Shown one piece after another: positions 51,524-59,837 of a DNA stretch of 64,000 bases. Location of the stretch: NCBI GenBank assembly GCA_949300485.1, contig CASGEL010000003.1:124001-188000 (forward strand). The letters run 5' to 3'. Source of the stretch: an uncultured bacterium. Lineage in GTDB: Bacteria; Cyanobacteriota; Vampirovibrionia; Gastranaerophilales; Gastranaerophilaceae. Made by a program: the position numbers and the translations under genes. How positions within the stretch are numbered: the stretch's first letter is position 1; the number at the start of each line of letters is the position of its first letter. Under the pieces are notes generated by a model, which saw only the letters and a list, made by a program, of their open reading frames with translations, did no database searches and was not told the DNA's origin.

Positions 51524-53237
51524 CTTTAATTAACGCCTTATATTCTGATTCAAAATCTTTAAATGCAACGTATGAATCAAGCAACGACGCCCCGCCGTCA
51601 ATTCTCATTCTTGGATTTGAAGTTTTACAAGGTTGTATATTGTCGTTTTTATCTACATCAACCGCCATATTTGATAAACACCACTTTGTTATAGGGTTAT
51701 CATCATATACAATATTTTTTGTAGTTAATTCGACACCTAACATGCGCATTGGATTTGACAACGTTTGTTTTCCCTGCGCTACTGGGTACATAACCGCACC
51801 GAACGCTTTTTCCATTTCCTTAACCCAATATGTTGCCGAATATCTGTCATAACCGATTTTATACGGATATAATTCATATTCATTCATTAACTCAACAAAC
51901 CATGCGGTTATATCTGACGGGTCAATTAAATTCCCACTGCATAAGCGAATTAACCCCATTGAATACCATTTGTCATAAGGGATTTTGTCTTCGCGCACGC
52001 GTAAGTCTAACAAGTCTTCTGGTATCCAGTACATGTGCTTGCAATATAATTTCGGCGAATCTGGCAAGCCAAACAAAATATTTGCAGATGTCAAGTCTGT
52101 TGTTCTTGACAAATCCGCCCCGCCAAAATAATATTGCGGTTTTAAATCTTCAATATTAAAACGTTCTTGATTTAATATTGCTTCATACGTCAACCATGCT
52201 TTTTGCGAAGTTTCGCGGATATTAAATTCTTTTGTTAATAAGTTTGTAACTTTTAACGGGTCAAGTTTAGCGTTGTTTACTGCCCTTTCTAAATATGCAA
52301 CTGATTTGCTTACATTTAAGTTCGGGTTTGCTTTTACCCACGCCGTTTTGTCCGTCCATTCCGAACGGTCGTCAAGTTCGTATATTACGGGGAAAAAGTT
52401 TTCGTCGAAAAAGTCTTCTGACCCGTCTTCAAGTGATTTTAATAATGCTTCTGCGTCTGCATATTTCCCGTCGTATAAATCTTCACGGACTGTCCCCGCT
52501 GTTGATATTGCAAGGATAATCGGTTCTTGACGGGCTGATGTTCCGTCCCTTATGACATCATACAAACGATAGCCGTCTTTCCATGCATGGATTTCATCCA
52601 ATGACGCAAAATGCGGATTTAAACCGTCAAGTGTGTTATCATCTGAACATAACGGCTTAAATTCTGATTCAGTTGTCGCAAATGATATATTATTTGTAGT
52701 AATTTTAGTAACGCTTTTCAATGCGGGGGATTTGCGAATCATTTTTGCAGATTCACCCCAAACAATTTTTGCTTGGTCACGTTTTGTCGCTACTGCGTAG
52801 CATTCCGCACCTTGTTCGCCGTCGGCAATTAACATATAATTCCCGATTGCCGAAGAAATAACGGATTTTCCGTTTTTTCTTCCAATTACTAAAAAGGCTT
52901 CTTTAAATCGTCTTTCGCCTGTTTTTTTATAAACAACACCGAATAAAGCGCAAACAAAGGCTTTTTGCCATAATTCTAATTTAATGGGCTGTCCGCCCCA
53001 TTTCCCTTTTGAATGTTTACAAAATTTTTCGATAAAATCAACGGCGCGTTGCGCTCGTTCTTGACTATATGTAAACCTATCACCCTTTTTTAAACATTCG
53101 ACAATATGTTTATATATTCTTTTTACTTTAAGCGACGTTTTGATTTCGCCACTTTCTATTTTCTCGTAATATTCAAAAATCGGGCTACTTTCGACTACGC
53201 GCGAAGTACGTTTTAAGTTCTTCAACCTCGTTGCCAT
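51516..53237 (-). CDS. terL: Terminase large subunit (prophage)
   Basis: 573 aa. ATPase with Walker A VIGRKNGKSVISSA, Walker B HFASLDEIHAW and AISTAGTV; nuclease with FGGADLSRTTDLTSA, KIGYDRYSATYWV and DGGASLLDSYV, which carry the acidic residues. HK97-type packaging motor, unrelated in family to the orphan terL at 11582. Its start overlaps terS by 53 bases. Confidence 0.95.
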   Translation of the reverse strand: MATRLKNLKRTSRVVESSPIFEYYEKIESGEIKTSLKVKRIYKHIVECLKKGDRFTYSQERAQRAVDFIEKFCKHSKGKWGGQPIKLELWQKAFVCALFGVVYKKTGERRFKEAFLVIGRKNGKSVISSAIGNYMLIADGEQGAECYAVATKRDQAKIVWGESAKMIRKSPALKSVTKITTNNISFATTESEFKPLCSDDNTLDGLNPHFASLDEIHAWKDGYRLYDVIRDGTSARQEPIILAISTAGTVREDLYDGKYADAEALLKSLEDGSEDFFDENFFPVIYELDDRSEWTDKTAWVKANPNLNVSKSVAYLERAVNNAKLDPLKVTNLLTKEFNIRETSQKAWLTYEAILNQERFNIEDLKPQYYFGGADLSRTTDLTSANILFGLPDSPKLYCKHMYWIPEDLLDLRVREDKIPYDKWYSMGLIRLCSGNLIDPSDITAWFVELMNEYELYPYKIGYDRYSATYWVKEMEKAFGAVMYPVAQGKQTLSNPMRMLGVELTTKNIVYDDNPITKWCLSNMAVDVDKNDNIQPCKTSNPRMRIDGGASLLDSYVAFKDFESEYKALIKDV

Positions 53238-53649
53238 TCGATGATTCGTCCTTTGTTAGCAAGTCAATTAAAATCTTCATTGACGATTGATAACTTTTCA
53301 TATATTTGTTATACGATTGAGATTCGACGCTCTCTTTAAACCCGAATTGATTATTTCCGTTTTTATAAATTTCTTTTACTCCCTGCGCTTTAATGGTTTT
53401 TATCAAATCATCAAGTAAAACCGACATAAAAGCGATGTTATCGAGTAAAGAATCGCAAATTTTGATTAAATTATCATCAATTTTTGATAAAATTTTAAGT
53501 AATTTTTTCTTTTCTTCTTTAACCTTTTTGTCATTTTTTTTATATCTGACTTTTGAATCATCTTCGGGTAAAGATTCCGAAAAAGTATTATCTTTTTCGA
53601 TATCTTCGGAAAATTCGTTATTCTGTTTTTTATTCTCTGATTTCTTCAT
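53185..53649 (-). CDS. Terminase small subunit, P27-like
   Basis: 154 aa. Lys/Glu/Ser-rich N-terminus, then helices ending YKNGNNQFGFKESVES and SYQSSMKILIDLL, which match the P27-type small terminases of cos phages. DNA-recognition function is inferred from order: HNH gene, terS, terL. Confidence 0.8.
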   Translation of the reverse strand: MKKSENKKQNNEFSEDIEKDNTFSESLPEDDSKVRYKKNDKKVKEEKKKLLKILSKIDDNLIKICDSLLDNIAFMSVLLDDLIKTIKAQGVKEIYKNGNNQFGFKESVESQSYNKYMKSYQSSMKILIDLLTKDESSNGNEVEELKTYFARSRK

Positions 53650-53785
53650 AAATTTATAAAAATTTCCTTATACCACACCCCCCATGCAACTCAACTTTTA
53701 TTATTCGTGACTGGGGGTGCGGTCTTTTGTATTTTGTATCTGCGCGATATAGGCGGGGGGGTTGAAAAATTTTTCTTCAAAATAA
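53650..53785 (-). other. Region before terS, candidate packaging site
   Basis: 136 bases without a gene. It contains a seven-G run (53754-53760) and a palindromic GAAAAATTTTTC (53764-53775). In cos phages the packaging site lies near the HNH and terS genes. No sequence feature proves it. Confidence 0.35.
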
Positions 53786-54109
53786 TTAAATGCCTTGTGT
53801 TGATTGTCTTTCGGGCTTTTTAACTAAGTCCCCAAACTCATTAAAGCAAACATCATCACGACAAAAACCATGCTTCCTATTATGATGTTTAGCGTGGCAT
53901 GTCTGACATAATAGTTCAAGGTTATCAAAGTTTAATGTTATTGAAGCGTCGTTGATATTATGTTCATTCAACATTATTTTGTGATGAACTTCTGTTCCCT
54001 CTGGACTTCCGCAACGCTCACATATTCCCAACCTATAAGCCTTGTAAGCCTTTTGACAGTTTTTCCATGCTTTGGAATTATAAAAAGGTTTTGCAAACTT
54101 TCGCGCCAT
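53786..54109 (-). CDS. HNH endonuclease (phage packaging type)
   Basis: 107 aa. Core: KNCQKAYKAYRLGICERCGS, then VHHKIMLNEHNINDA and LELLCQTCHAKHHNRK, a complete HNH with two Cys pairs. HNH proteins beside terminases (HK97 gp74 type) stimulate cos cutting. Position supports that role. Confidence 0.9.
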   Translation of the reverse strand: MARKFAKPFYNSKAWKNCQKAYKAYRLGICERCGSPEGTEVHHKIMLNEHNINDASITLNFDNLELLCQTCHAKHHNRKHGFCRDDVCFNEFGDLVKKPERQSTQGI

Positions 54110-54123
54110 AACTTAATTTAAAA

Positions 54124-54154
54124 CAAGCAAGGGTTAATGTATAACCCCTGCTTG
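54124..54154 (-). terminator. Terminator between the early and late gene blocks
   Basis: CAAGCAGGGGTTATACATTAACCCTTGCTTG-type stem (AAGCA/TGCTT and GGGTTA/TAACCC with one mismatch) followed on the minus strand by TTTTAAATT. It would end early transcription before HNH-terS-terL. Confidence 0.75.
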
Positions 54155-54247
54155 TGGTTTTCTGAACAAAGAAAACACTTTAAAAGACGCGCCGTAACGC
54201 GTCAATACCCGTTCGCACGCTTGGTGCGTCGGTTTCCCTTTATCCCC
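54155..54247. other. Gene-free spacer with GC hairpins
   Basis: Contains GACGCG/CGCGTC (near 54185-54202) and CGCAC/GTGCG (near 54213-54227). No gene. It may hold the late promoter or structured RNA. The bases resemble the hairpin after the RT gene (GACGCAC/GTGCGTC). Confidence 0.4.
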
Positions 54248-54973
54248 TCATTGATAATATTTTTTAAAAAGATAATAAGCATATATACAAAAGTCATCAA
54301 TCGACAAGCCGTTCAATACCGACTTAATATCTTTTATTAAATATGATTCGCCGTGCGTTATAACATAATCGTGGCATTTTGCGCATAATGGCAAAGAATT
54401 AAAATCGCGTTTCATTGGTCTTTGTAAATAATAAACCATTCCGCCCCGCGCCCCGCAACGAACGCACGTCAATCGGCTTTGATGTAATAAATAGTATGAA
54501 TCAAAGTTCGGGAATTTATATCCCTTAATTGTTTTTAATTTTTCATCATCAACATTATGCGTCCAACAATAGCGTAATTCTGGCGGTAAAACAAAATCGG
54601 AAAAGATTTCGGACGAATCAATAAAAATAATAACTTTTTCGATAAATTCCGACGCTTCTTGCTTTGTCATATCGGACAAAGTCTTATTGCTCTGGAATGT
54701 TTGACCGTTCGGTAAAGTTTCCGTTTCGTAAACTCCACATTCTTGATATAACCATTCTTTAAGAACATAAATCGGATAATTATATCCGATATTATCAAAA
54801 TATTTATTTATGGCTTTAATCAAGCCCCCAAAAATAAAGCCTAATTGTTTAAGCGTCTTTGTTTGTTTTATGACATCATAAGAAATATTGACCGTTGACC
54901 CTTTTTTATACGAATTTAAACAGGTTTTTAAAATGTTGCGCAAATATTGTTCATTACTGCAACTAAAATTCAC
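54248..54973 (-). CDS. NinB-like / zinc-binding phage recombination protein
   Basis: 241 aa. The N-terminal half (KQTKTLKQLGFIFGGLIKAI, YPIYVLKEWLYQECG) resembles NinB-type single-strand DNA-binding recombination proteins. The C-terminal part has two Cys pairs (CVRCGARGG and CAKCHDYV) that look like a degenerate HNH-type zinc finger. Probably acts in phage recombination or replication; assignment is by resemblance. Overlaps the next gene by 4 bases. Confidence 0.6.
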   Translation of the reverse strand: MNFSCSNEQYLRNILKTCLNSYKKGSTVNISYDVIKQTKTLKQLGFIFGGLIKAINKYFDNIGYNYPIYVLKEWLYQECGVYETETLPNGQTFQSNKTLSDMTKQEASEFIEKVIIFIDSSEIFSDFVLPPELRYCWTHNVDDEKLKTIKGYKFPNFDSYYLLHQSRLTCVRCGARGGMVYYLQRPMKRDFNSLPLCAKCHDYVITHGESYLIKDIKSVLNGLSIDDFCIYAYYLFKKYYQ

Positions 54974-55374
54974 GCGATTTTTTCATCCTTTATTGTTTCA
55001 TTTTGACCGTACCAGTCGCAACGCTTAACACGGATTCGGACAACTTCGCCTTTATTATTTTTAATTTCTCGGTTATCGCCATAACATAAACCTAACGGCG
55101 CGCCGTTACCCTGTTTTATTTTTAACTCGGATTCTGAATATACGACATCTTTTTTATAAATTGCGTCATCAATCAATTTTGTTGCTTTCGCGCCAACCTC
55201 TTTTTGAACAAAAATTCGACCGTCTGATTTTCTTTCTTCAACAAGTGCAACAATATCTTTTCTACAAACGGGGCATTTTCCCAACAATAAACGACGGTTT
55301 TTATCGGTTGCATTATCGTATAAAAACCATACATCATAAGAATTAAAATCAATATTACAATGATTTATTTTCAC
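54970..55374 (-). CDS. Phage protein with single Cys-x2-Cys, unknown function
   Basis: 134 aa. One CPVC (residues about 34-37) and a further Cys, basic; no domain recognised. It has the ATGA overlap with the following gene and a 178-base AT-rich gap before it. Confidence 0.7.
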   Translation of the reverse strand: MKINHCNIDFNSYDVWFLYDNATDKNRRLLLGKCPVCRKDIVALVEERKSDGRIFVQKEVGAKATKLIDDAIYKKDVVYSESELKIKQGNGAPLGLCYGDNREIKNNKGEVVRIRVKRCDWYGQNETIKDEKIA

Positions 55375-55552
55375 AAAAACCCCCGTAATTTATCGCCTGT
55401 CAACTGATTTTCGCGCGTCCCCGCTTTTAAAATGCTACTTCTCATGTCCATGCAAATTACATTTTAATTATTCAATACTTTTCAAAATTTTAAAATAATA
55501 AAAACCTCTATTTTTTTTGATTAGATATTTTTAATTAAATATTTTTATCTAA
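55375..55552. other. AT-rich gap with TTAGATA/TATCTAA inverted repeat
   Basis: Gene-free. The repeat arms flank a 20-base AT-rich loop near 55521-55554. Probably a promoter or regulatory region for 54970-55374. Nothing else seen. Confidence 0.4.
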
Positions 55553-55894
55553 TTATTTTTTATTATTTTTTAAATAAAAATTTTTATTAAAAATCAAGTC
55601 AAATTTATTGATTCCCCATTTTTCAAAAAATAAATTTTCAGACATGCCAGACGATAAATCGTAATTCATTTCAGCAGGAACGAATATTAATTTTTGTAAA
55701 TGCTCATATTTTGAATATTCGGCGGGATTGTTCTTTCTGATTGTTTTTTCAACAAAATGATGTCGTTGATAATTCCGAAATATAATCGGGTTTCGTTCGG
55801 ACATCATTTCTTCGGGTAAAATTGACCGCGTCAATTCGTCAAAGAAGTAACGCGGATATTTTTTTAAATCATCTTGCATTGAATAATTTGGCAT
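55553..55894 (-). CDS. Hypothetical phage protein, 113 aa
   Basis: Begins MPNYSMQDDLKKYPRYFFD. Aromatic and basic in the middle (NPIIFRNYQRHHFVEKTI). No family. Start has AGAGGTAGAACAGGC-ATG, the start-associated sequence. Confidence 0.65.
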   Translation of the reverse strand: MPNYSMQDDLKKYPRYFFDELTRSILPEEMMSERNPIIFRNYQRHHFVEKTIRKNNPAEYSKYEHLQKLIFVPAEMNYDLSSGMSENLFFEKWGINKFDLIFNKNFYLKNNKK

Positions 55895-55901
55895 GCCTGT
55901 T

Positions 55902-56021
55902 CTACCTCTTTTTTATATTACTTGCAATACTAACAAGCACGACAAGCGTTAATATAGCACCTGTTCCTATCCCTGCAATAAATATATTTCCAATCTCTGC
56001 AAAACTAATTGTTGTTATCAT
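55902..56021 (-). CDS. Tiny membrane protein, 39 aa
   Basis: Too short for most gene finders. The sequence is one membrane helix (FIAGIGTGAILTLVVLVSIA) with a short acidic front and basic end (NIKKR). AGGTG lies 8 bases before the ATG. Its start lies inside the MazG-like gene end and its stop is 7 bases before the next ATG, so it fits snugly between the genes. Function unknown; could be a small holin or inhibitor. Confidence 0.6.
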   Translation of the reverse strand: MITTISFAEIGNIFIAGIGTGAILTLVVLVSIASNIKKR

Positions 56022-56304
56022 TTGTCACCTGCTTTCTGCTGTTTATCAATCGTTTTTCAAGTCTTTTAATTTTGTCCCGTTTAAAGCCTGCAACAAGCGT
56101 TTGTATAGCAAAATTTTGTTTTACCTGTTCAAGCATAATTTCAACGTCTGCAACTTCTTCGGCAATTTTTAACCCGTTCGACTCACCGCGAATCGCCTTT
56201 GACAATTCTTTTGTCAATTCTGCGCATTCTTCCATTGTTACAACACATTGACTAACCGCGCCGAATTTTTGCCATGCGTATGTGTATAATTTTTCTTTTT
56301 CCAT
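56005..56304 (-). CDS. MazG-like nucleotide pyrophosphohydrolase
   Basis: 99 aa. VTMEECAELTKELSKAIRGE and KIAEEVADVEIMLEQVKQNF carry the EExxE and ExxD metal-binding pattern of MazG/DUF550-like enzymes. Such phage proteins remove alarmone or nucleotide signals. Followed by the tiny TM gene. Confidence 0.8.
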   Translation of the reverse strand: MEKEKLYTYAWQKFGAVSQCVVTMEECAELTKELSKAIRGESNGLKIAEEVADVEIMLEQVKQNFAIQTLVAGFKRDKIKRLEKRLINSRKQVTNDNNN

Positions 56305-56306
56305 AA

Positions 56307-56531
56307 TTACCCGACTTTCTTAATTTCAATTTCGTATATACTACCCCCGACCATTAAAGAAGTTTTATCGCTTTTTATTTTATTTGCTTTAACATCGGGT
56401 ATATTTCCGAATTTTGCGCACACCAACGCCATTAAATCATTTGCGCAAATATCGTCGTCATTTATCCATTTTTCGATTTTGTCCCACCCTTTGTTGTTAT
56501 GACCTTTTTCAAATATTTTTGATGTTTTCAT
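56307..56531 (-). CDS. Hypothetical phage protein, 74 aa
   Basis: MKTSKIFEKGHNNKGWDKIE, then a WIND...CAKFGNIPDVKANK segment. No known family. Adjacent to MazG-like. Confidence 0.6.
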   Translation of the reverse strand: MKTSKIFEKGHNNKGWDKIEKWINDDDICANDLMALVCAKFGNIPDVKANKIKSDKTSLMVGGSIYEIEIKKVG

Positions 56532-56892
56532 TTTTGTTTATAACCTCTTTTCTTTCTTTAATCTTTTTTGACATTTCTTTTATTTTTTGCAACTGTACTT
56601 TTGCGCTAATTTCGGCAATTTTTCGCCGAAGTTTGGCGTTCATAAAAGGGTAGACAATCGCGTCGGAATCATCTTCGGACTTTTCCGCATTTGCTTTTAT
56701 AAATTGATTTACCCACCTGCGCAACTGCCGTGCCTGTTTTTCGCTTAAATATTTGTATATTTCGGAATTGATAACATCATCGGCGGATGATTTTTTCAAT
56801 TCCGTTTTTAATTTTTGCGCATTCTGGCGCATGTATTCTCTGTCATTTTCTGATTCTGCTTTGATTACTTTTAAATCTTTTTTTTCTTGCAT
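56509..56892 (-). CDS. Hypothetical phage coiled-coil protein, 127 aa
   Basis: Lys/Glu-rich, helical; a basic middle (SEKQARQLRRWVNQFIKAN-like). Unknown. Overlaps the preceding gene by 23 bases. Confidence 0.6.
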   Translation of the reverse strand: MQEKKDLKVIKAESENDREYMRQNAQKLKTELKKSSADDVINSEIYKYLSEKQARQLRRWVNQFIKANAEKSEDDSDAIVYPFMNAKLRRKIAEISAKVQLQKIKEMSKKIKERKEVINKNENIKNI

Positions 56893-56897
56893 TTTAA

Positions 56898-57203
56898 CTA
56901 CCTTTCTTTTGTAACGTCTAAAATCATTTTTAAGGCTTTGAATCCCTCTTGCTTGATACTTTTATTATCTCGTTTGAAATAAGTCTTATAATCGACCATA
57001 TTTAAAGTGTTTTCAGCAATCGTTTTTATCTTTTCGATTTTATTATCTCGTTGCGACAACAATTCCATTTGATATTTGATAACAGACATCAATAATTCAG
57101 TACCTGCGCATTTTTCTTTTTCTAAAATTCCCATATTTTCAAGGGCGCGAATATAATCATCTGGGCTTTGTATAGGGTTTGAAAATTGTTTAAAATATTC
57201 CAT
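56898..57203 (-). CDS. Hypothetical phage protein, 101 aa
   Basis: MEYFKQFSNPIQSPDDYIRA at the front and a coiled, charged remainder. The start has CAGGCATG. No family recognised. Confidence 0.6.
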   Translation of the reverse strand: MEYFKQFSNPIQSPDDYIRALENMGILEKEKCAGTELLMSVIKYQMELLSQRDNKIEKIKTIAENTLNMVDYKTYFKRDNKSIKQEGFKALKMILDVTKER

Positions 57204-57209
57204 GCCTGC

Positions 57210-57524
57210 TTAACTCGCTTTCTTTTTTCTGTTCAACCACGTATCATTCCGAATTGATGTATTATATCCGTTTTCGATTGAATCATATTCAATAATCAAT
57301 CGGCGTTCTAATTTTGCAAGATTTTTAAAATTGTTGCTTCGCGCTATTTCCTCAAAAACAAAATTTTCTTTTCCGTACTCTCTTATTGCTGAATGAAATT
57401 TATCTTTTGCACCTCTTGCAAATGCTTCGCTAAAATGTTGATTTTTACGACGTGTCAACGTCTGGCGCGTTTCTCCGATATAAACTTTGCCGTTCTTCAA
57501 GTTTGTTGCTTTGTATATAAGCAT
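57210..57524 (-). CDS. GIY-YIG nuclease domain protein
   Basis: 104 aa. LIYKATNLKNGKVYIGETRQ is the GIY-YIG signature (IYK...VYIG), with Arg in RRKNQH and Glu in the later helix. Phage/homing type nuclease. Its Shine-Dalgarno is the G9 run, GGAGTAA before ATG. Confidence 0.88.
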   Translation of the reverse strand: MLIYKATNLKNGKVYIGETRQTLTRRKNQHFSEAFARGAKDKFHSAIREYGKENFVFEEIARSNNFKNLAKLERRLIIEYDSIENGYNTSIRNDTWLNRKKKAS

Positions 57525-57648
57525 TTACTCCCCCCCCCGATGATTCACGCGCTTTTCGTTTATTCATTTCGTTGATTATCAAATCAAATAATTTGTACAA
57601 AATTTCATCTTCACAAGTTTTAATATAATCGCTTATAGTCTTTTTCAA
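57445..57648 (-). CDS. Hypothetical protein with G9 tract, 67 aa
   Basis: The first 35 residues look real (ISDYIKTCEDEILYKLFDLI), but after the G9 run (57530-57538) the sequence reads as a shadow of the GIY-YIG gene. One G fewer would give a stop (TAA) just before the GIY-YIG ATG. The real protein probably ends SSGGE at about 41 aa. Confidence 0.6.
   Translation of the reverse strand: MKKTISDYIKTCEDEILYKLFDLIINEMNKRKARESSGGGVNAYIQSNKLEERQSLYRRNAPDVDTS
57530..57538 (-). repeat. Homopolymer G9 (C9 on plus strand)
   Basis: Mononucleotide tract, the longest G/C run I saw. It lies at a gene boundary and doubles as a Shine-Dalgarno. Confidence 0.9.
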
Positions 57649-57661
57649 TGTTGCACCCTCT

Positions 57662-58315
57662 TTAATCTCTTAATTGTATTGGCATTATCAAAGTTTTTGA
57701 TTTAACTTCTTCATCTTCGTTTTGTGTTTCTGCAACAATGCATGACAAAGGGTTATTATTTTTAAATGAAAGTTTTAAAATGTTATGTCTTGAATTAACA
57801 GACATTCTTTTTAATTCTTCCAAAAAGCGAATATTAACCCCTAATGTTGTATAATCTTTGTCATCTTTGTTTATTTTCGGAAACAGTTTTCTATATTCGG
57901 GATATTTTGAATCTACCGTCCCGATTTTTGGAATACAATAAGTAATCCTGTTTGCAACATCTTTAATTGTTAATTGGTCGGGCGTCATTTCAAACTCTAA
58001 TAAGTCGACAAAACTTCCGCCGATTAACATATCTTTTATAAAAGTTATTTTTTCTAAGATATCACCGTTAAAAATTGCTTCACATTCACCCTCACCGTCA
58101 TTTACAAGTATTTCATTGACAAGAAGTCTGTTTCCGTCTGTTGAAACAAGCGTCAATTTGTCGTTTGAATATTCAAATTTAATCCCGTTTAATATGTGAT
58201 ATTCTGCTTTTAAACGCGTCGCGCAATTCTGTTTGATAATCTTCTTAAAGACTGATTTTAAAATTCTAAAATTTGCGCTGCTTTCTTTTTTTGATTTTTT
58301 GTTTGGATTTTTCAT
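57662..58315 (-). CDS. Short sliding-clamp (DNA polymerase III beta-like) protein
   Basis: 217 aa against about 370 for bacterial DnaN. HILNGIKFEYSNDKLTLVST and DGNRLLVNEILVN match clamp domains; SKYPEYRKLFPKI and VNIRFLEELKRMSVNSRHN match domain 3; ends TLIMPIQLRD, like the clamp C-terminus. A phage clamp of reduced size, perhaps two domains, that may tether a polymerase. No phage polymerase gene is visible in the window, so it would have to work with the host enzyme or with one outside. Confidence 0.85.
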   Translation of the reverse strand: MKNPNKKSKKESSANFRILKSVFKKIIKQNCATRLKAEYHILNGIKFEYSNDKLTLVSTDGNRLLVNEILVNDGEGECEAIFNGDILEKITFIKDMLIGGSFVDLLEFEMTPDQLTIKDVANRITYCIPKIGTVDSKYPEYRKLFPKINKDDKDYTTLGVNIRFLEELKRMSVNSRHNILKLSFKNNNPLSCIVAETQNEDEEVKSKTLIMPIQLRD

Positions 58316-58330
58316 CTTCTTTATTCTCCT

Positions 58331-58897
58331 TTAATTGTCAAAACCGAATACGATTCGTATATTTTCGTAATTATCAATATTGTTTTTTAAAGCAATTGCT
58401 TTTAAGTTTTCAATTCCTCTAAACAAAGGGAAATTTTTTTGTTCTTCTTTTGATGATTGCCATTTGATTATTACTTCTGGACAATACGCCAAACTTAAAG
58501 CGTCAATAATTGAACTGACTTTGAAATTTTCTTCGATTTCCATTCCAACAGGTAACACGCCGCCTAATTCTTTGAATTTATCCCAAAAAGCACGGACAAT
58601 ACGGCATTTTTGCGAACAATAATCGCTTTTGTTTGCTTCTTCAAGTTCTTTTAAAGTTAAAAAAGATTTTGAATGCAAATCACTGTCCCACTCTTGTTCT
58701 AGTGCGCGGGCTTTTTCCGACATATCTTCGGGAAATCCCTTTGCTTCAAACCCTTTTGTGTTGAATGAATTTCTAACCCCTGCAAGAAATGCAAACAACG
58801 AATAATTACGTTCGCAAAATTCCGACGGGCATTCTTCAAGCCCTACCCATGTATTACCTTTTTTAATCTCTACGATTGTATGAATATCGCAACCCAT
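58331..58897 (-). CDS. Conserved phage protein of unknown function (MGCDIH family)
   Basis: 188 aa. Starts MGCDIHTIVEIKKGNTWVG, a front seen in many phage proteins. Contains FLAGVRNSFNTKGFEAKGFPE. Function unknown. Confidence 0.8.
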   Translation of the reverse strand: MGCDIHTIVEIKKGNTWVGLEECPSEFCERNYSLFAFLAGVRNSFNTKGFEAKGFPEDMSEKARALEQEWDSDLHSKSFLTLKELEEANKSDYCSQKCRIVRAFWDKFKELGGVLPVGMEIEENFKVSSIIDALSLAYCPEVIIKWQSSKEEQKNFPLFRGIENLKAIALKNNIDNYENIRIVFGFDN

Positions 58898-58918
58898 TTT
58901 TAAATCCTTTCTTTTAAA

Positions 58919-59131
58919 CTACCAACTGATTTTTGTTCCGCTCATTTGTTGCGCTACTTTGTAGCCTGCATTTTTTAAAGTTTCTTCGACTGTTTCGGTC
59001 ACGCACGTCATTGTTATTATGTAGTCGCGCCCTTTTTCAATCGCCTTTTTAATTTGTTTTTCTATTTCTGCAATAGCACAAGCGGTTTTGTTTGCGTCCG
59101 CTAATTCGCGGGCTTTTTTTGCGTTTAACAT
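58919..59131 (-). CDS. Hypothetical phage protein, 70 aa
   Basis: MLNAKKARELADANKTACAI is a helical front; the middle AIEKGRDYIITMTCVTETV is beta-prone. Overlaps the 59125 gene by 7 bases. Confidence 0.6.
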   Translation of the reverse strand: MLNAKKARELADANKTACAIAEIEKQIKKAIEKGRDYIITMTCVTETVEETLKNAGYKVAQQMSGTKISW

Positions 59132-59361
59132 GCTATTTTTACCCCCTGTTTAATTTGGTTGTATGTTATTTCGAGCAACCCGCGCGATTCTAATTCATTA
59201 ACCCTTTTTTCTGCATTCATAAAATAAGGCAATGCAATTTTTCCGTAGTCGCGGGCTTCATAAAATCGGCAATAATACGCATACAACCATTTTTTGATAA
59301 ATTGTTGTCTTTGTTGTTTTCTTTTTTCGATTTTGTTTTTAAATAATTGAATAACTTTCAT
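59125..59361 (-). CDS. Hypothetical phage protein, 78 aa
   Basis: Strongly basic at the front (KNKIEKRKQQRQQFIKKWLYAYY), helical. Start has GAAAGGAAAAACAGGC-ATG, identical to the chaperone start. Unknown. Confidence 0.6.
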   Translation of the reverse strand: MKVIQLFKNKIEKRKQQRQQFIKKWLYAYYCRFYEARDYGKIALPYFMNAEKRVNELESRGLLEITYNQIKQGVKIAC

Positions 59362-59379
59362 GCCTGTTTTTCCTTTCTT

Positions 59380-59826
59380 TTATTTGTGTACCTGCATTGT
59401 TAAAATCTTATTTTTGACAAACATTTCGCAATTTTTCGCGTCGTCGTCAATTGCGCAAATGATGTCATAATCTGAACTTATATCGTTCAAAATATCTTGT
59501 TTTACTTCTTCTGAACTGCGATAATCTGTTACCCCGCGCATTGCTAATTCATAAGGGAATATAAAATCGGAATATTGACCGATAATTAAATCAATTTTTG
59601 CGCGGGTATGCTTCCATATTTCGACACTTCTTGCCGTTACAAATATGATTTTATATCCTACATTTGCAAATGCGCTTAAAATAGCCACGACACGTCCGTC
59701 TGCTTCGACTTCTAAACCGTTTGCATGCCTGTTAAAATATTCCCACTTTGAACTGCCTGTTAATCCTAATTCGTCAATCTTTTTGAAAATATGTTCCGTA
59801 TCTAATAACACCCCGTCGATGCCAAT
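59380..59826 (-). CDS. HAD-superfamily-like phosphatase domain protein, start uncertain
   Basis: About 143-148 aa. KIIFVTARSVEIWKHTRAKI and ICAIDDDAKNCEMFVKNKI are HAD motifs II and III/IV. Reading upstream of the GTG at 59811 gives IGIDGVLLDTE, but a normal motif I would be D-x-D and this has only one Asp. ATT at 59826 is the furthest possible start, since a TAG precedes it. No ATG is in frame. A frameshift or a lost N-terminus is possible. Confidence 0.65.
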   Translation of the reverse strand: MGIDGVLLDTEHIFKKIDELGLTGSSKWEYFNRHANGLEVEADGRVVAILSAFANVGYKIIFVTARSVEIWKHTRAKIDLIIGQYSDFIFPYELAMRGVTDYRSSEEVKQDILNDISSDYDIICAIDDDAKNCEMFVKNKILTMQVHK

Positions 59827-59837
59827 TGTCTAACCAT

